From: Streptomyces sp. NBC_00704
Lineage (GTDB): Bacteria > Actinomycetota > Actinomycetes > Streptomycetales > Streptomycetaceae
Direction: 5' to 3'
DNA length: 64,000 bases
NCBI RefSeq assembly: GCF_036226605.1
Contig: NZ_CP109000.1
Location: 5,886,501 to 5,950,500 of the forward strand
The notes beneath the pieces are model-generated. The model ran no database searches. It saw only the letters and a program-made list of their open reading frames with translations, and had not been told where the DNA came from. A program made the position numbers and the translations under genes. Positions 17,272-26,184 of this stretch are shown piece by piece (position 1 is the stretch's first letter; every line of letters begins with the position of its first letter).

Positions 17272-18381
17272 GTGCAGAACAAGACCTTCGTGGCCGTGGC
17301 CGTCGGGCTCGGCCTGGTCGTGTCGCCCGTGCTGTCCGCGTGCGGGTCCACGGACGGCAAGGGAACCTCGGGCACGACCGGCTCGACGGCTTCGGCGGCC
17401 TCGAAGACGGTCACCCTCGTCAGCCACGACTCGTGGGCCGTCTCCAAGAGCGTCCTCGCCGACTTCGAGAAGCGGTCCGGGTACAAGGTGCGGGTCCTCA
17501 AGGACGGCGACGCCGGGCAGGCCGTCAACAAGGCGATCCTCACCAAGGACCATCCGCAGGGCGACGTCTTCTTCGGCGTCGACAACACGCTGCTGTCGCG
17601 CGCCCTCGACAACGGGCTGTTCCAGTCCTACGAGGCCAAGGGGCTGGCGCGGGTCGACGGCCGGTACCAGCTGGACGCGAAGAAGCACCGGGTCACGCCG
17701 GTCGACTTCGGCGACATCTGCGTCAACTACGACAAGGCGTACTTCGCCGCGCACGAGCTGGCGCCGCCCGCCTCCTTCGACGACCTGGTCAAGCCCGCCT
17801 ACAAGGACCTCCTCGTCACCGAGAACGCCTCCACCTCCTCGCCCGGCCTCGGCTTCCTGCTCGGCACGGCCGCGAAGTACGGGGACGGAGGCTGGGAGGG
17901 CTACTGGAAGAAGCTCAAGGCCAACGGCGTCAAGGTGGTCGACGGCTGGGAGCAGGCCTACAACGAGGAGTTCTCCGGCTCCGCCGGCGGCAGGAAGGCG
18001 AAGGCGGACCGGCCGCTCGTCGTCTCGTACGCCTCCTCGCCGCCCGCCGAGGTGATCTACGGCGACCCGAAGCCGGCCACCGCGCCGACCGGCGTCGCGA
18101 CCGGAACCTGCTTCCGGCAGACCGAGTTCGCGGGCCTGCTGAGCAACGCCGGCAACAGCGAGGGCGGCAAGGCGCTGATCGACTTCCTGATCGGCAAGGA
18201 GTTCCAGCAGGACATGCCGCTCAACATGTTCGTCTACCCGGTGGCGAAGGACGCGGCCGTGCCTGCCGAGTTCACCCGGTTCGGGCCCGCCGCCAAGGCT
18301 CCCGAGACCATGGACCCGGCGAAGATCGCCGACCGTCGCGACCAGTGGGTCAAGTCGTGGACCTCGCTCGTACTGAAGTAG
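17272..18381 (+). CDS. thiB: Thiamine ABC transporter substrate-binding lipoprotein
   Basis: Extracytoplasmic thiamine-binding protein of the ThiBPQ importer. The 369-residue protein starts at GTG 17272 behind AGGAGG. It has a signal sequence ending in the lipobox LSAC, then a Gly/Thr/Ser linker and the ThiB-type periplasmic-binding fold (SHDSWAVSKSVLADFEKRSG near the start, DNTLLSRAL and VVSYASSPPAEVIYG later). The TPP riboswitch upstream fixes the substrate as thiamine or a thiamine phosphate. thiP starts inside its last codons. Confidence 0.94.
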   Translation: MQNKTFVAVAVGLGLVVSPVLSACGSTDGKGTSGTTGSTASAASKTVTLVSHDSWAVSKSVLADFEKRSGYKVRVLKDGDAGQAVNKAILTKDHPQGDVFFGVDNTLLSRALDNGLFQSYEAKGLARVDGRYQLDAKKHRVTPVDFGDICVNYDKAYFAAHELAPPASFDDLVKPAYKDLLVTENASTSSPGLGFLLGTAAKYGDGGWEGYWKKLKANGVKVVDGWEQAYNEEFSGSAGGRKAKADRPLVVSYASSPPAEVIYGDPKPATAPTGVATGTCFRQTEFAGLLSNAGNSEGGKALIDFLIGKEFQQDMPLNMFVYPVAKDAAVPAEFTRFGPAAKAPETMDPAKIADRRDQWVKSWTSLVLK

Positions 18382-20033
18382 GCCCGCGCAAGGGAGCCGG
18401 CCGGCGGGGCGCGGCGGCCCGGCTCGGCCTGCTGGCCGTGCCCGTCGCGTTCTTCGCGGTCTTCTTCGCCTGGCCGGTCGCCGCGATCGTCGCCCGAGGG
18501 CTCCACGTCGACGGGGCGTGGCGCTTCGGGCGGCTGTGGGACGTGCTCGGGGAGTCCGACGTCCGGCACGTGCTGTGGTTCACCACCTGGCAGGCGCTCG
18601 CCTCCACCGCGCTCACCCTGCTGGTGGCGCTGCCGGGCGCCTACGTCCTCGCGCGCCTGGACTTCCCGGGCAGGCAGGTGCTGCGCGCCGTCGTCACCGT
18701 CCCGTTCGTGCTGCCGACGGTCGTCGTGGGCACGGCGTTCCTCGCGCTCGTCGGGCGCGGCGGACTGCTCGACGAGCTGTGGGGGGTGCGCCTCGACACC
18801 ACCGTGTGGGCGATCCTGCTCGCGCACGTCTTCTTCAACTACGCGGTCGTCGTCCGCACGGTGGGCGGCCTGTGGGCGCAGCTGGACCCGCGGCAGGAGG
18901 AGGCGGCGCGGATGCTGGGCGCGTCCCGGCTGCGGGCCTGGCGCACGGTGACCCTGCCGGCGCTCGGGCCGGCCGTCGCCGCGGCCGCGCTGATGGTCTT
19001 CCTGTTCACCTTCACCTCCTTCGGGGTGGTGCAGATCCTCGGCGGGCCCACCTTCGCCACCCTGGAGGTGGAGATCTACCGGCAGACCTCCGAGATCTTC
19101 GACCTGTCCACGGCCGCCGTCCTGACCATCGTGCAGTTCGCGGCCGTCGGCGCGATCCTCGCCGTGCACGCCTGGACGGTGCGCCGGCGGGAGGCCTCGC
19201 TGCGGCTGGTGGACGCGGCCGGGACGGCGCGCAGGCCGCGCGGGGCCGGGCAGTGGGCGCTGCTCGCCGGGGTGCTCGCGAGCATCGCCGTCCTGCTGGT
19301 CCTGCCCCTCGCGGTGCTGGTGCAGCGTTCGCTGGACGCGCCCGGCTTCGCCTACTACCGGGCGCTGACCCGCGACGACGGGAACGTCTTCCTCGTCCCG
19401 CCGATCGACGCCATCGGCAACTCGCTGCGGTACGCGCTCGCCGCGACCGCGATCGCCGTGGCCGTCGGCGGCCTCGCCGCGGCCGCGCTCACCCGCAGGG
19501 ACGCCGGACGGCTCGTCCGGGGCTTCGACGCGCTGCTGATGCTGCCGCTCGGCGTGTCCGCGGTGACCGTCGGCTTCGGGTTCCTCATCGCGCTCGACGA
19601 GCCGCCGCTGGACCTGCGCGCCACATGGATCCTGGTGCCGCTGGCGCAGGCGCTGGTCGGCGTGCCCTTCGTCGTGCGGACCATGCTGCCGGTGCTGCGG
19701 GCGGTGGATCAGCGGCTGCGGGAGGCGGCGGCCGTGCTCGGGGCGTCGCCCTGGCGGGTGTGGCGCGAGGTCGACCTGCCGATGGTGCGGCGCGCTCTGC
19801 TGGTCGCGGCCGGGTTCGCGTTCGCGGTGTCGCTGGGGGAGTTCGGGGCGACCGTGTTCATCGCCCGGCCCGACAACCCGACCCTGCCGGTGGCCGTCGC
19901 GCGGCTGCTCGGCCGGGCCGGGGAACTCAACTACGGGCAGGCGATGGCCCTTTCGACGATTCTGATGGTGGTGTGCGCGGTGGCCCTGCTGGTGCTGGAG
20001 CGGCTGCGGACCGACCGGGCGGGGGAGTTCTGA
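18357..20033 (+). CDS. thiP: Thiamine ABC transporter permease
   Basis: Membrane channel of the thiamine importer. The 558-residue protein is a fused double permease with about twelve membrane segments. It has two binding-protein-dependent transport signatures, EEAARMLGASRLRAWRTVTLP in the first half and REAAAVLGASPWRVWREVDLP in the second, which are the EAA loops that dock the ATPase. The GTG at 18357 overlaps thiB by 25 bp, giving coupled translation under riboswitch control. Its stop overlaps the thiQ start (TGATG). Confidence 0.92.
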   Translation: MDLARTEVGPRKGAGRRGAAARLGLLAVPVAFFAVFFAWPVAAIVARGLHVDGAWRFGRLWDVLGESDVRHVLWFTTWQALASTALTLLVALPGAYVLARLDFPGRQVLRAVVTVPFVLPTVVVGTAFLALVGRGGLLDELWGVRLDTTVWAILLAHVFFNYAVVVRTVGGLWAQLDPRQEEAARMLGASRLRAWRTVTLPALGPAVAAAALMVFLFTFTSFGVVQILGGPTFATLEVEIYRQTSEIFDLSTAAVLTIVQFAAVGAILAVHAWTVRRREASLRLVDAAGTARRPRGAGQWALLAGVLASIAVLLVLPLAVLVQRSLDAPGFAYYRALTRDDGNVFLVPPIDAIGNSLRYALAATAIAVAVGGLAAAALTRRDAGRLVRGFDALLMLPLGVSAVTVGFGFLIALDEPPLDLRATWILVPLAQALVGVPFVVRTMLPVLRAVDQRLREAAAVLGASPWRVWREVDLPMVRRALLVAAGFAFAVSLGEFGATVFIARPDNPTLPVAVARLLGRAGELNYGQAMALSTILMVVCAVALLVLERLRTDRAGEF

Positions 20034-21055
20034 TGCGAGCGCTCGAACTGGAGCGGGCCACCGTGCGGTTCGGCGGCCGGGCCGTGCTGGACGCCGTCGA
20101 TCTGGCCGTCGCCGAGCACGAGGTGGTGTGCGTGCTCGGGCCCAGCGGCAGCGGCAAGTCGACGCTGCTGCGGGCCGTGGCCGGTCTTCAGCCCCTGGAC
20201 GCCGGGCGGGTCTCGCTCGACGGGCGCGACCAGGCCGGGGTGCCCGCGCACCGGCGCGAGCTGGGGCTGATGTTCCAGGACCACCAGTTGTTCCCGCAGC
20301 GCGACGTCGGCGGCAACGTGGCCTTCGGCCTGCGGATGCGTGGCATGCCACGGGCTGGGCAGGGCGAGCGGGTGGCGGAGCTGCTCGAACTCGTCGGGCT
20401 GCCGGGCGCGGCGAGGCGGGCCGTGGCCTCGCTCTCCGGCGGCGAGCAGCAGCGGGTGGCGCTGGCCAGGGCCCTCGCGCCGCGCCCCCGGCTGCTGATG
20501 CTCGACGAGCCGCTCGGCCAGCTCGACCGGTCGCTGCGCGAGCGGCTGGTCGTCGAACTGCGGGAGTTGTTCGGCCGGTTGGGCACCACCGTGCTGGCCG
20601 TCACCCACGACCAGGGCGAGGCGTTCGCGCTGGCCGACCGGGTCGTGGTGATGCGGGACGGCCGGATCGCCCAGTCCGGGACGCCGCTCGACGTCTGGCA
20701 GCGGCCGGCGGACGCGTTCGTGGCCCGGTTCCTCGGCTTCGACAACGTCGTGGAGGCCACCGTCACCGGCGAGGTCGCGGTCACGCCGTGGGGCAAGACG
20801 CAGGTGGCGGCCGGGTCCGCCCAGGGGGCGCGCACCCTGCTGGTCCGGCCGGCGGGCGTGCTCCTGGGCGACGCGGACGACGGGCTGCGCTGTACGGTCG
20901 CCGCCCGCACCTTCCGGGGCACGCACGTCGCCCTGCACCTCCAGCCAGAGGGCGCGCCGAGACTGGAGGCGGCGTGCGCGCTGCGCGACGCCCCCGAGGT
21001 CGGCAGCGCGGTGGGCGTGTCCTTCGACCCGGCCGAGACCGTGGTGCTGGACTGA
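20033..21055 (+). CDS. thiQ: Thiamine ABC transporter ATP-binding protein
   Basis: ATPase that powers ThiBP. Of 340 residues, the N-terminal domain has Walker A GPSGSGKST (about 36-44), Q-loop MFQDHQLFPQRDV, signature SLSGGEQQRVALARAL, Walker B LLMLDEPLGQLD and H-loop AVTHD. A C-terminal regulatory extension of about 110 residues, resembling a TOBE domain, makes it longer than E. coli ThiQ (about 230 residues). The start codon overlaps the thiP stop. The bidirectional hairpin at 21106-21138 closes the operon. Confidence 0.92.
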   Translation: MRALELERATVRFGGRAVLDAVDLAVAEHEVVCVLGPSGSGKSTLLRAVAGLQPLDAGRVSLDGRDQAGVPAHRRELGLMFQDHQLFPQRDVGGNVAFGLRMRGMPRAGQGERVAELLELVGLPGAARRAVASLSGGEQQRVALARALAPRPRLLMLDEPLGQLDRSLRERLVVELRELFGRLGTTVLAVTHDQGEAFALADRVVVMRDGRIAQSGTPLDVWQRPADAFVARFLGFDNVVEATVTGEVAVTPWGKTQVAAGSAQGARTLLVRPAGVLLGDADDGLRCTVAARTFRGTHVALHLQPEGAPRLEAACALRDAPEVGSAVGVSFDPAETVVLD

Positions 21056-21105
21056 GCCGCGCCAGGGAGAAGGCGACTTTCGGCTGACGCGGACATGGAC
21101 GCGGG

Positions 21106-21138
21106 GAGGGCCCGCCCCCCTGTGTGGGGCGGGCCCTC
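21106..21138. terminator. Bidirectional terminator between thiQ and the LAETG gene
   Basis: Perfect 13-bp stem (21106-21118 with 21126-21138) and 7-base loop between two converging genes. Confidence 0.8.
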
Positions 21139-21172
21139 TCTGTGTGCCTTGTGCGGTGCGCGGCCGTTCGGG

Positions 21173-21907
21173 TCAGCGGTGGCTGGCTCCGCGGCGGCGC
21201 ATTCCGAAGAAGACCGCTCCGCCGCCGACGACGACCAGAGCGGCGGCGATGCCGACGATCAGGCCGGTGTTGGAGTTGGCGCCGGTCTCGGCGAGGTTGG
21301 ACTCCTGCGCCGCGGGCGAGGGGGCGTTGCTCGCGGAGGCCGGGGGCGCGGCGCTGTCGGCGGCCGAGTCGGACGGGGCCGGCGAGGGGGTGGCCGTCCC
21401 GGCCGGCGGCGACGCGGTCTGCGACGACGGCGTGGAGGGCGTCGACGACGGCGACGAGGACGGGCTCGTCGGCGGGGTCGTCGTGTCGTCGGCCTGGCAG
21501 GCCTTGGACGGGGTGGTCACGTTCGGGGCGATGTCGGCGTCGACGAGCTTCTTCTTGCCCTTGACGGCCACGATGTGGACCCGGTACTCGGCGTTCGGCT
21601 CCCAGTCCTCGGCGAAGGAGACGGTGACGCCCTTCTTCGAGCCGGTGACCGTCTGCTCCTTGCCGACCTGGCGGAGGTCGGCGCCGTTGTTCTCGAGGAA
21701 GACCGTGACGACGGCCGGGACGCCCGTGGGGTCCTTGTCGGTGACGGTGATGACGCCCTTGGCGCCGTCACAGGCGGCAGAGGCGGAGAACTCGGAGATC
21801 TCGCAGGCCAGCGCGGTGCCGGCGGCGCTGAGAGCAAGGGCCGCGGAGGCGGCGGTGACACCGAGCATGCGCACCGAACGGGCGGCGGTACGGCGGGAAA
21901 GGGACAC
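21173..21907 (-). CDS. LAETG-motif sortase-anchored surface protein
   Basis: Predicted to be exported and covalently attached to peptidoglycan by a class E sortase. The 244-residue protein has a signal peptide (about 1-34) and a beta-rich folded domain (about 35-138) with cysteines at 35, 46 and 137. A Ser/Thr/Pro-rich wall-spanning linker (about 140-203) follows, then LAETG at 205-209, a hydrophobic segment and a final RRRGASHR charged tail. The GTG start has AAGGAC upstream, and a near-consensus promoter lies about 90 bp before the gene. The ligand or function of the folded domain is unknown. The class E sortase is not in this window. Confidence 0.9.
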   Translation of the reverse strand: MSLSRRTAARSVRMLGVTAASAALALSAAGTALACEISEFSASAACDGAKGVITVTDKDPTGVPAVVTVFLENNGADLRQVGKEQTVTGSKKGVTVSFAEDWEPNAEYRVHIVAVKGKKKLVDADIAPNVTTPSKACQADDTTTPPTSPSSSPSSTPSTPSSQTASPPAGTATPSPAPSDSAADSAAPPASASNAPSPAAQESNLAETGANSNTGLIVGIAAALVVVGGGAVFFGMRRRGASHR

Positions 21908-22004
21908 GTTTGTCCTTTACGGGAAGCGCAACTGCGGGGGGTGGAGGGGGAGATGGCGCCCCCGGGTGAGCCGAGTGCGTCACCATCCCCAGCAGACCCT
22001 CAGG

Positions 22005-22032
22005 TCTATAAGCGTTTCATAAGCACTGTCAA
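22005..22032 (-). promoter_or_regulatory. Promoter of the LAETG protein gene
   Basis: On the minus strand, TTGACA (22027-22032) and TATAGA (22005-22010) are separated by 16 bp, close to the HrdB consensus. The leader would be about 90 nt. Confidence 0.75.
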
Positions 22033-22070
22033 CGTCACGACCCCTGCGAGCGGTTGGCTTTGCCTGCTTA

Positions 22071-23198
22071 TTAACCACTGAGACGTTTCAGGGCCTCCGG
22101 TGCCTCCTCGATCCGGTCGACGAGGGTGATGCGGGACTCCATCGACCGCTCCCGGGCCAGGGACCGCAGGAGCGGCCAGGCGGGCAGCCGCCGCGTCCAG
22201 TGCGCCCGGTCCACGAGGACCATGGGCGTCGGCTCGCCCCGCGACTCGTAGTAGTTGGGCGTCGCGTTGTCGAAGATCTCCTGGACGGTTCCCGCGGCGC
22301 CCGGCAGGAACACCACGCCCGCGGTGCAGCGGGCCAACAGCCCGTCCTCGCGGGTGGCGTTGGAGAAGTACTTGGCGATGTGCGCGGCGAACGGGTTCGG
22401 CGGCTCGTGACCGTAGAACCAGGTGGGCAAGGCGACCGAGGGGCCGCCGCCGGGCCAGTTCGCGCGGACCTCGAAGGCGGCCCGCGCCCAGTCGGTCACC
22501 GAGGGCGTGAACCCCGGGGCCTTGGCGAGGATCCGCAGGGCCTCGGTGAGCATTCCCGGGTCGAAGGGCGCCGCGTACGCGCCGAGGTTGGCCGCCTCCA
22601 TGGCGCCCGGCCCGCCGCCGGTGGCCACCGTCAGTCCGGTGCGGGCGAGTTCACGGCCGAGCCGGGTCGCGCCCGTGTACTCCTCGGTGCCGCGCGCCAT
22701 CGCGTGACCGCCCATGACGCCCACCACCCGTTCCCCGGCGAGCAGTTCGTCGAGGGCGTCCGAGACGGCGTCGTCGTGGAGCGAGCGCAGCATGGAGCCG
22801 AAGACGTCGCCGTCCCCCTTCGTGCGCTGAAACCAGGCGTACGTCCGCGCGTCCGGGGTCGCCTCGTACCCCTCGTCGAGGGAGGCGAACAGTTCGTCCG
22901 GGGAGTAGACACGGCCGCGGTAGGGGTCGAAGGGCAGGCCCGGCACGGGCGGGAAGACCAGGGCGCCGCAGGCCCGTACGCGGGCGGCGGCCGCCGGGTC
23001 CATCGGGCAGCCGAGGAAGACGGCGCCCGAGGCGTCGAGGGAGAGCAGGGCGTCCGTACGGCCCGTCAGGTCGACGGACTGGACGCGGAAGTGGGCGAGG
23101 GCGCCGTGGGCGGTGACCACCTCGTCGAACTCGACGAGGGACTCGATCTCACGGTCGTGGGGACCGTCGAACGGCTGGGCGGGTGTCGTCGGATGCAC
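22071..23198 (-). CDS. LOG family protein (lysine-decarboxylase-like fold)
   Basis: Member of the LOG/TIGR00730-like superfamily. Some members release cytokinin bases or hydrolyse nucleotide 5'-monophosphates; the substrate here is not deducible. The 375-residue protein has an N-terminal extension of about 130 residues, then GVMGGHAMARG, TGGGPGAMEAANLGAY near 193-208 and the PGAAGTVQE motif near 298-306. These match the PGGxGTxxE active-site signature with the second Gly replaced by Ala. It is larger than plant-type LOG (about 190-220 residues). The GTG start at 23198 is chosen as the longest plausible one. Confidence 0.8.
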   Translation of the reverse strand: MHPTTPAQPFDGPHDREIESLVEFDEVVTAHGALAHFRVQSVDLTGRTDALLSLDASGAVFLGCPMDPAAAARVRACGALVFPPVPGLPFDPYRGRVYSPDELFASLDEGYEATPDARTYAWFQRTKGDGDVFGSMLRSLHDDAVSDALDELLAGERVVGVMGGHAMARGTEEYTGATRLGRELARTGLTVATGGGPGAMEAANLGAYAAPFDPGMLTEALRILAKAPGFTPSVTDWARAAFEVRANWPGGGPSVALPTWFYGHEPPNPFAAHIAKYFSNATREDGLLARCTAGVVFLPGAAGTVQEIFDNATPNYYESRGEPTPMVLVDRAHWTRRLPAWPLLRSLARERSMESRITLVDRIEEAPEALKRLSG

Positions 23199-23314
23199 CC
23201 GCCCATGCTAGGCACCGTCGGACCGGGGCCCCGGGCCGTCCGCCGTTCTCGTCCGGTCCGGACCGTGGGGCGCCGGAGCCGGACCCGGAGCGGACGCCGG
23301 GTCGGAGGCGTCGG

Positions 23315-23734
23315 TCAGGCTTCGACGGCCGACGGGTCCATCCAGACGATCTCCCAGGTGTGGCCGTCGAGGTCGTCGAAGGAGCGGCCGTACATGAAGC
23401 CGTGGTCCTGGGTCTCGCCGCTCGGCGAACCGCCCAGCGCGAGCGCCCGGTCGACCAGTTCGTCGACCTTCTCGCGGCTCGGCGCGCTCAGCGCGATCAG
23501 CACCTCGCTGGTGGTCGTGGCGTCCGCGATCTCCTTCTTGGTGAAGGTCGAGTAGAACGGCCTGGTGAGCAGCATCGCGACGATCGTGTCGCTGATCACC
23601 ACGGAGGCCGCGTTGTCGTCGCTGAACTGCGGGTTGATCGAGTAGCCCAGCTCCGTGAAGAACTTCTTCGAGGCGTCGAGGTCGTTCACGGGCAGGTTCA
23701 CGAAGATCATCTGCTGGTGGGCGGAGGTGCTCAT
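23315..23734 (-). CDS. VOC (glyoxalase/dioxygenase-like) family protein
   Basis: Small 139-residue protein of the vicinal-oxygen-chelate fold, similar to 'extradiol dioxygenase/lactoylglutathione lyase' homologues common in Streptomyces. It begins with IFVNLPVNDLDASKKFFTELG and carries FDDLDGHTWEIVWMD near the end, where the E is a likely metal ligand. The usual N-terminal His ligand is not evident, so catalytic activity is uncertain. The ATG at 23734 follows GGGAGAG. The upstream continuation of the open frame overlaps the next gene and is not real. Confidence 0.85.
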   Translation of the reverse strand: MSTSAHQQMIFVNLPVNDLDASKKFFTELGYSINPQFSDDNAASVVISDTIVAMLLTRPFYSTFTKKEIADATTTSEVLIALSAPSREKVDELVDRALALGGSPSGETQDHGFMYGRSFDDLDGHTWEIVWMDPSAVEA

Positions 23735-23853
23735 CTGGTCTCTCCCGGGGGATCGCTGTCGCTGTGTGCGGTGTCGAGGGGTGGACCGGGGGGCCGCGCG
23801 GAACTCATCGGAGCCGGGGAGAGTTTTTTTTCGGGAGCGCGCGGACGGCGGGT

Positions 23854-25266
23854 TCAGCGCATCAGCGGGAGGGCGGCCAGCTCGGCCACGAGCAGGGTGA
23901 GCGGGACGAAGAGCGCCAGCAGGGCCGCGGTGCGCAGGGCGGCGGCGCTGCGGAGCGTCTTGGCCGGGGCGCCGAGCCGCACGAGGGCGGCCGTGGTGTC
24001 GGCACGGCACTGCCTCGCCTCCACGGCCGCGGTCAGCAGGGTGGCGACCGTGCAGCCGGCCACGACCACGGCGCCGAGCGTGGTGAGCGGACCGAAGGAC
24101 GGGTCGGCCGGGTCGTACAGCCGGGCCATCGTGTACGCGCCGGAGCCCACCGCGCAGACCACGCCCAGCGGGCGGCCGATGCGGGAGGCCTCCTGCATCA
24201 GCCCGCGGCCCGCGAGCAGGCGCAGGGCGCCGGGGCGGACCGCCTGGAGCAGCCGGCCGCACAGGTGGGTGAGTCCGGGGCCGGCGAGCGCGAGTCCCAC
24301 CGCGGTGAGCGTCCAGCCGAGCAGGACGGCGGCGGGCCCGGTGGGCAGACCGCCGGGCAGGGGGAGCCCGCCGCCGTCGGGGCCGCGGCCGGCGTACGCC
24401 TCCACGGCCAGACCGACCGCCAGCAGGGCCGTGCCCCAGGGCAGGGCGGTGGGGTCGGGGGCCGGGACGTCGCGGGCCGGGGGGACGTCCTGCCGCGCGG
24501 AGCCGTTCACGGCGGCCGGGACCGTCTCGCCGGGGCCGCCGTCCGCCGGAGCGGGGAGCGTGCCGTCCGGCGTCGGGGGCACGTCGTGCGCGGCGGAGGC
24601 GGACGCGGGGGTGGTCGCGGCGGCGCGGGCGGCGAAGGGGCGGACGGTCCGGCTGCCGAACCTGCCGTACGCGCCGAACGTCTCGCCCGGTCCCGTCGTC
24701 GCGTACGCCCCGAACCGGCCGAACATCCGCGGCGCCGTCCGGGCCGCGACCCGGGTGTCCCGCGGGCGCAGCATGAGCACGACCGCGATCGATGAGGACA
24801 GGGGGGCGAGGGCCAGCAGGGTCAGGGCGGCCGGCCACGGCAGCGGCCGTCCGGCCGCCAGGAAGTCGCGGGCCGCCCCGTCGAAGGGCATGCCCGTGAG
24901 GTCGCCGCGCAGATGGAGGAAGAACAGCAGCGCGAGCATGGAGCCGAGCAGCGTCGACAGGGCCGTCGTCATCGCGGAGACGGCCATCAGACGGGCCGGG
25001 CCGAGGCCGATCGCGGCGAGTCCGGGGCGGGGCCGGGTGCCGGGGTCGGTGCGGGCGACGGCCAGCGCGAGGTGGACGGTCGCGGCCAGCGGGACCAGGC
25101 ACCAGGCCAGCCGCAGCGCGGAGGCCGCCGGGTTCTCGGGGTGGGTCAGGGCGTGGCCGAGGGTGCTCAGCAGGAGGAAGCCGGTGCCCGCCGACGCCGC
25201 CGCGACCAGCAGCCGGCGCAGTTGGACGGCGGGACGGGCACCGCGGGTCAGACGGAGAGCGAGCAC
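23854..25266 (-). CDS. ABC transporter membrane protein
   Basis: Integral membrane protein of 470 residues encoded directly after an ABC ATPase; the GTG at 25266 overlaps that gene by 19 bp. It has about four N-terminal membrane segments, and a central Pro/Ala-rich cytoplasmic or extracytoplasmic stretch (about 200-265, with a GRFGAY repeat just before it). About five or six further membrane segments follow. The C-terminal part resembles FtsX/MacB-like permeases only loosely. Export of a compound or peptide is the usual role of such pairs, but nothing here names the substrate. Confidence 0.75.
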   Translation of the reverse strand: MLALRLTRGARPAVQLRRLLVAAASAGTGFLLLSTLGHALTHPENPAASALRLAWCLVPLAATVHLALAVARTDPGTRPRPGLAAIGLGPARLMAVSAMTTALSTLLGSMLALLFFLHLRGDLTGMPFDGAARDFLAAGRPLPWPAALTLLALAPLSSSIAVVLMLRPRDTRVAARTAPRMFGRFGAYATTGPGETFGAYGRFGSRTVRPFAARAAATTPASASAAHDVPPTPDGTLPAPADGGPGETVPAAVNGSARQDVPPARDVPAPDPTALPWGTALLAVGLAVEAYAGRGPDGGGLPLPGGLPTGPAAVLLGWTLTAVGLALAGPGLTHLCGRLLQAVRPGALRLLAGRGLMQEASRIGRPLGVVCAVGSGAYTMARLYDPADPSFGPLTTLGAVVVAGCTVATLLTAAVEARQCRADTTAALVRLGAPAKTLRSAAALRTAALLALFVPLTLLVAELAALPLMR

Positions 25267-25991
25267 GCCGCCCCCCGGCCTTCCGACTCGGCGACCGGGG
25301 GCAGGTGGACGGTCTTGACCCGGCGGCCGTCCAGCAGCGGCACCGTGCGGTCGGCGAGGGCCGCCGTCTCCGCGTCGTGGGTGGCGAGGACGACCGTGAT
25401 GCCGTGCGAGCGGGCGGCGGTCGTCAGGGTGCGCAGGACGTGCGCCCGGTCCGCCCGGTGCAGGGGGGCCGTCGGCTCGTCCGCGAACAGGACCGAGGGG
25501 GCCGGGGCCAGGGCGCGGGTGATGCAGACCCGCTGGCGCTCGGCCTGGGTCAGCTCGTGCGGACGGCAGCGGGACCGGTCGCCGATGTCCAGGCGTTCCA
25601 GCCACTCCAGCGCGGCGGCCTTGGCCCGGCGGCGACCGGTGCCGCGCAGCATCAGGGGCAGCGCCGCGTTCTCCCAGACGTTCAGCTCGGGGACGAGGAG
25701 CGGCGCCGGGTCGATCCAGCCGAAGCGGTCGCGGCGCAGCCGTTCGCGGGCCGCCGGACCCATCGTGTGCACGGGCACGCTGTTGAACCAGACCTCGCCG
25801 CTCCGGGCGGTCGTCAGGCCCGACAGACAGCGCAGCAGGGTCGTCTTGCCGCTGCCGCGCGGGCCGCTGACGGCGAGGATCTCGCCCTCCCGCACACCCA
25901 GCGAGACCCCGGCCAGCCCGGGGGAGCCGTCGGGGTGCGAGAAGTGCAGGGAGCGTGCCCAGAGCACGTCGTTGTCCGGCGGGGCCTCCAT
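25248..25991 (-). CDS. ABC transporter ATP-binding protein with degenerate motifs
   Basis: 247-residue ABC ATPase, most similar in layout to LolD/MacB-type exporters (LVPELNVWENAALPL after the Q-loop site). Walker A GPRGSGKT, Walker B VLFADEP and the H-loop ATHD are intact. However, the signature reads ELTQAERQR instead of LSGGxxQR, the Q-loop glutamine position is proline (GWIDPAP), and the D-loop region reads APLH rather than GALD. ATP could be bound, but normal dimer hydrolysis is doubtful. The ATG at 25991 has GAGGTG eight bases upstream. It is coupled to the permease gene. Confidence 0.82.
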   Translation of the reverse strand: MEAPPDNDVLWARSLHFSHPDGSPGLAGVSLGVREGEILAVSGPRGSGKTTLLRCLSGLTTARSGEVWFNSVPVHTMGPAARERLRRDRFGWIDPAPLLVPELNVWENAALPLMLRGTGRRRAKAAALEWLERLDIGDRSRCRPHELTQAERQRVCITRALAPAPSVLFADEPTAPLHRADRAHVLRTLTTAARSHGITVVLATHDAETAALADRTVPLLDGRRVKTVHLPPVAESEGRGAACSLSV

Positions 25992-26162
25992 GGGCGTACA
26001 CCTCGTTCAGATCTGTGGTTCCCGTGCCGATCCCCCGACCGGGGGAACGAAGGCAGGGCCGATCGGTCACTGGCACGCTAAGGAGGCGAGCGCGGGCATC
26101 CGGACAGCACGCGGCCCCGGGCCGCCGTTTCTCACTCGAACGGTCGACGCCGGGGCCGGTGT

Positions 26163-26176
26163 TGATCAGCTGATCA
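26163..26176. repeat. 14-bp perfect palindrome
   Basis: TGATCAGCTGATCA, nine bases past the aminotransferase stop and upstream of the ABC genes. It could be an operator; no repeat of it was noticed elsewhere. Confidence 0.4.
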
Positions 26177-26184
26177 GGCTGACG

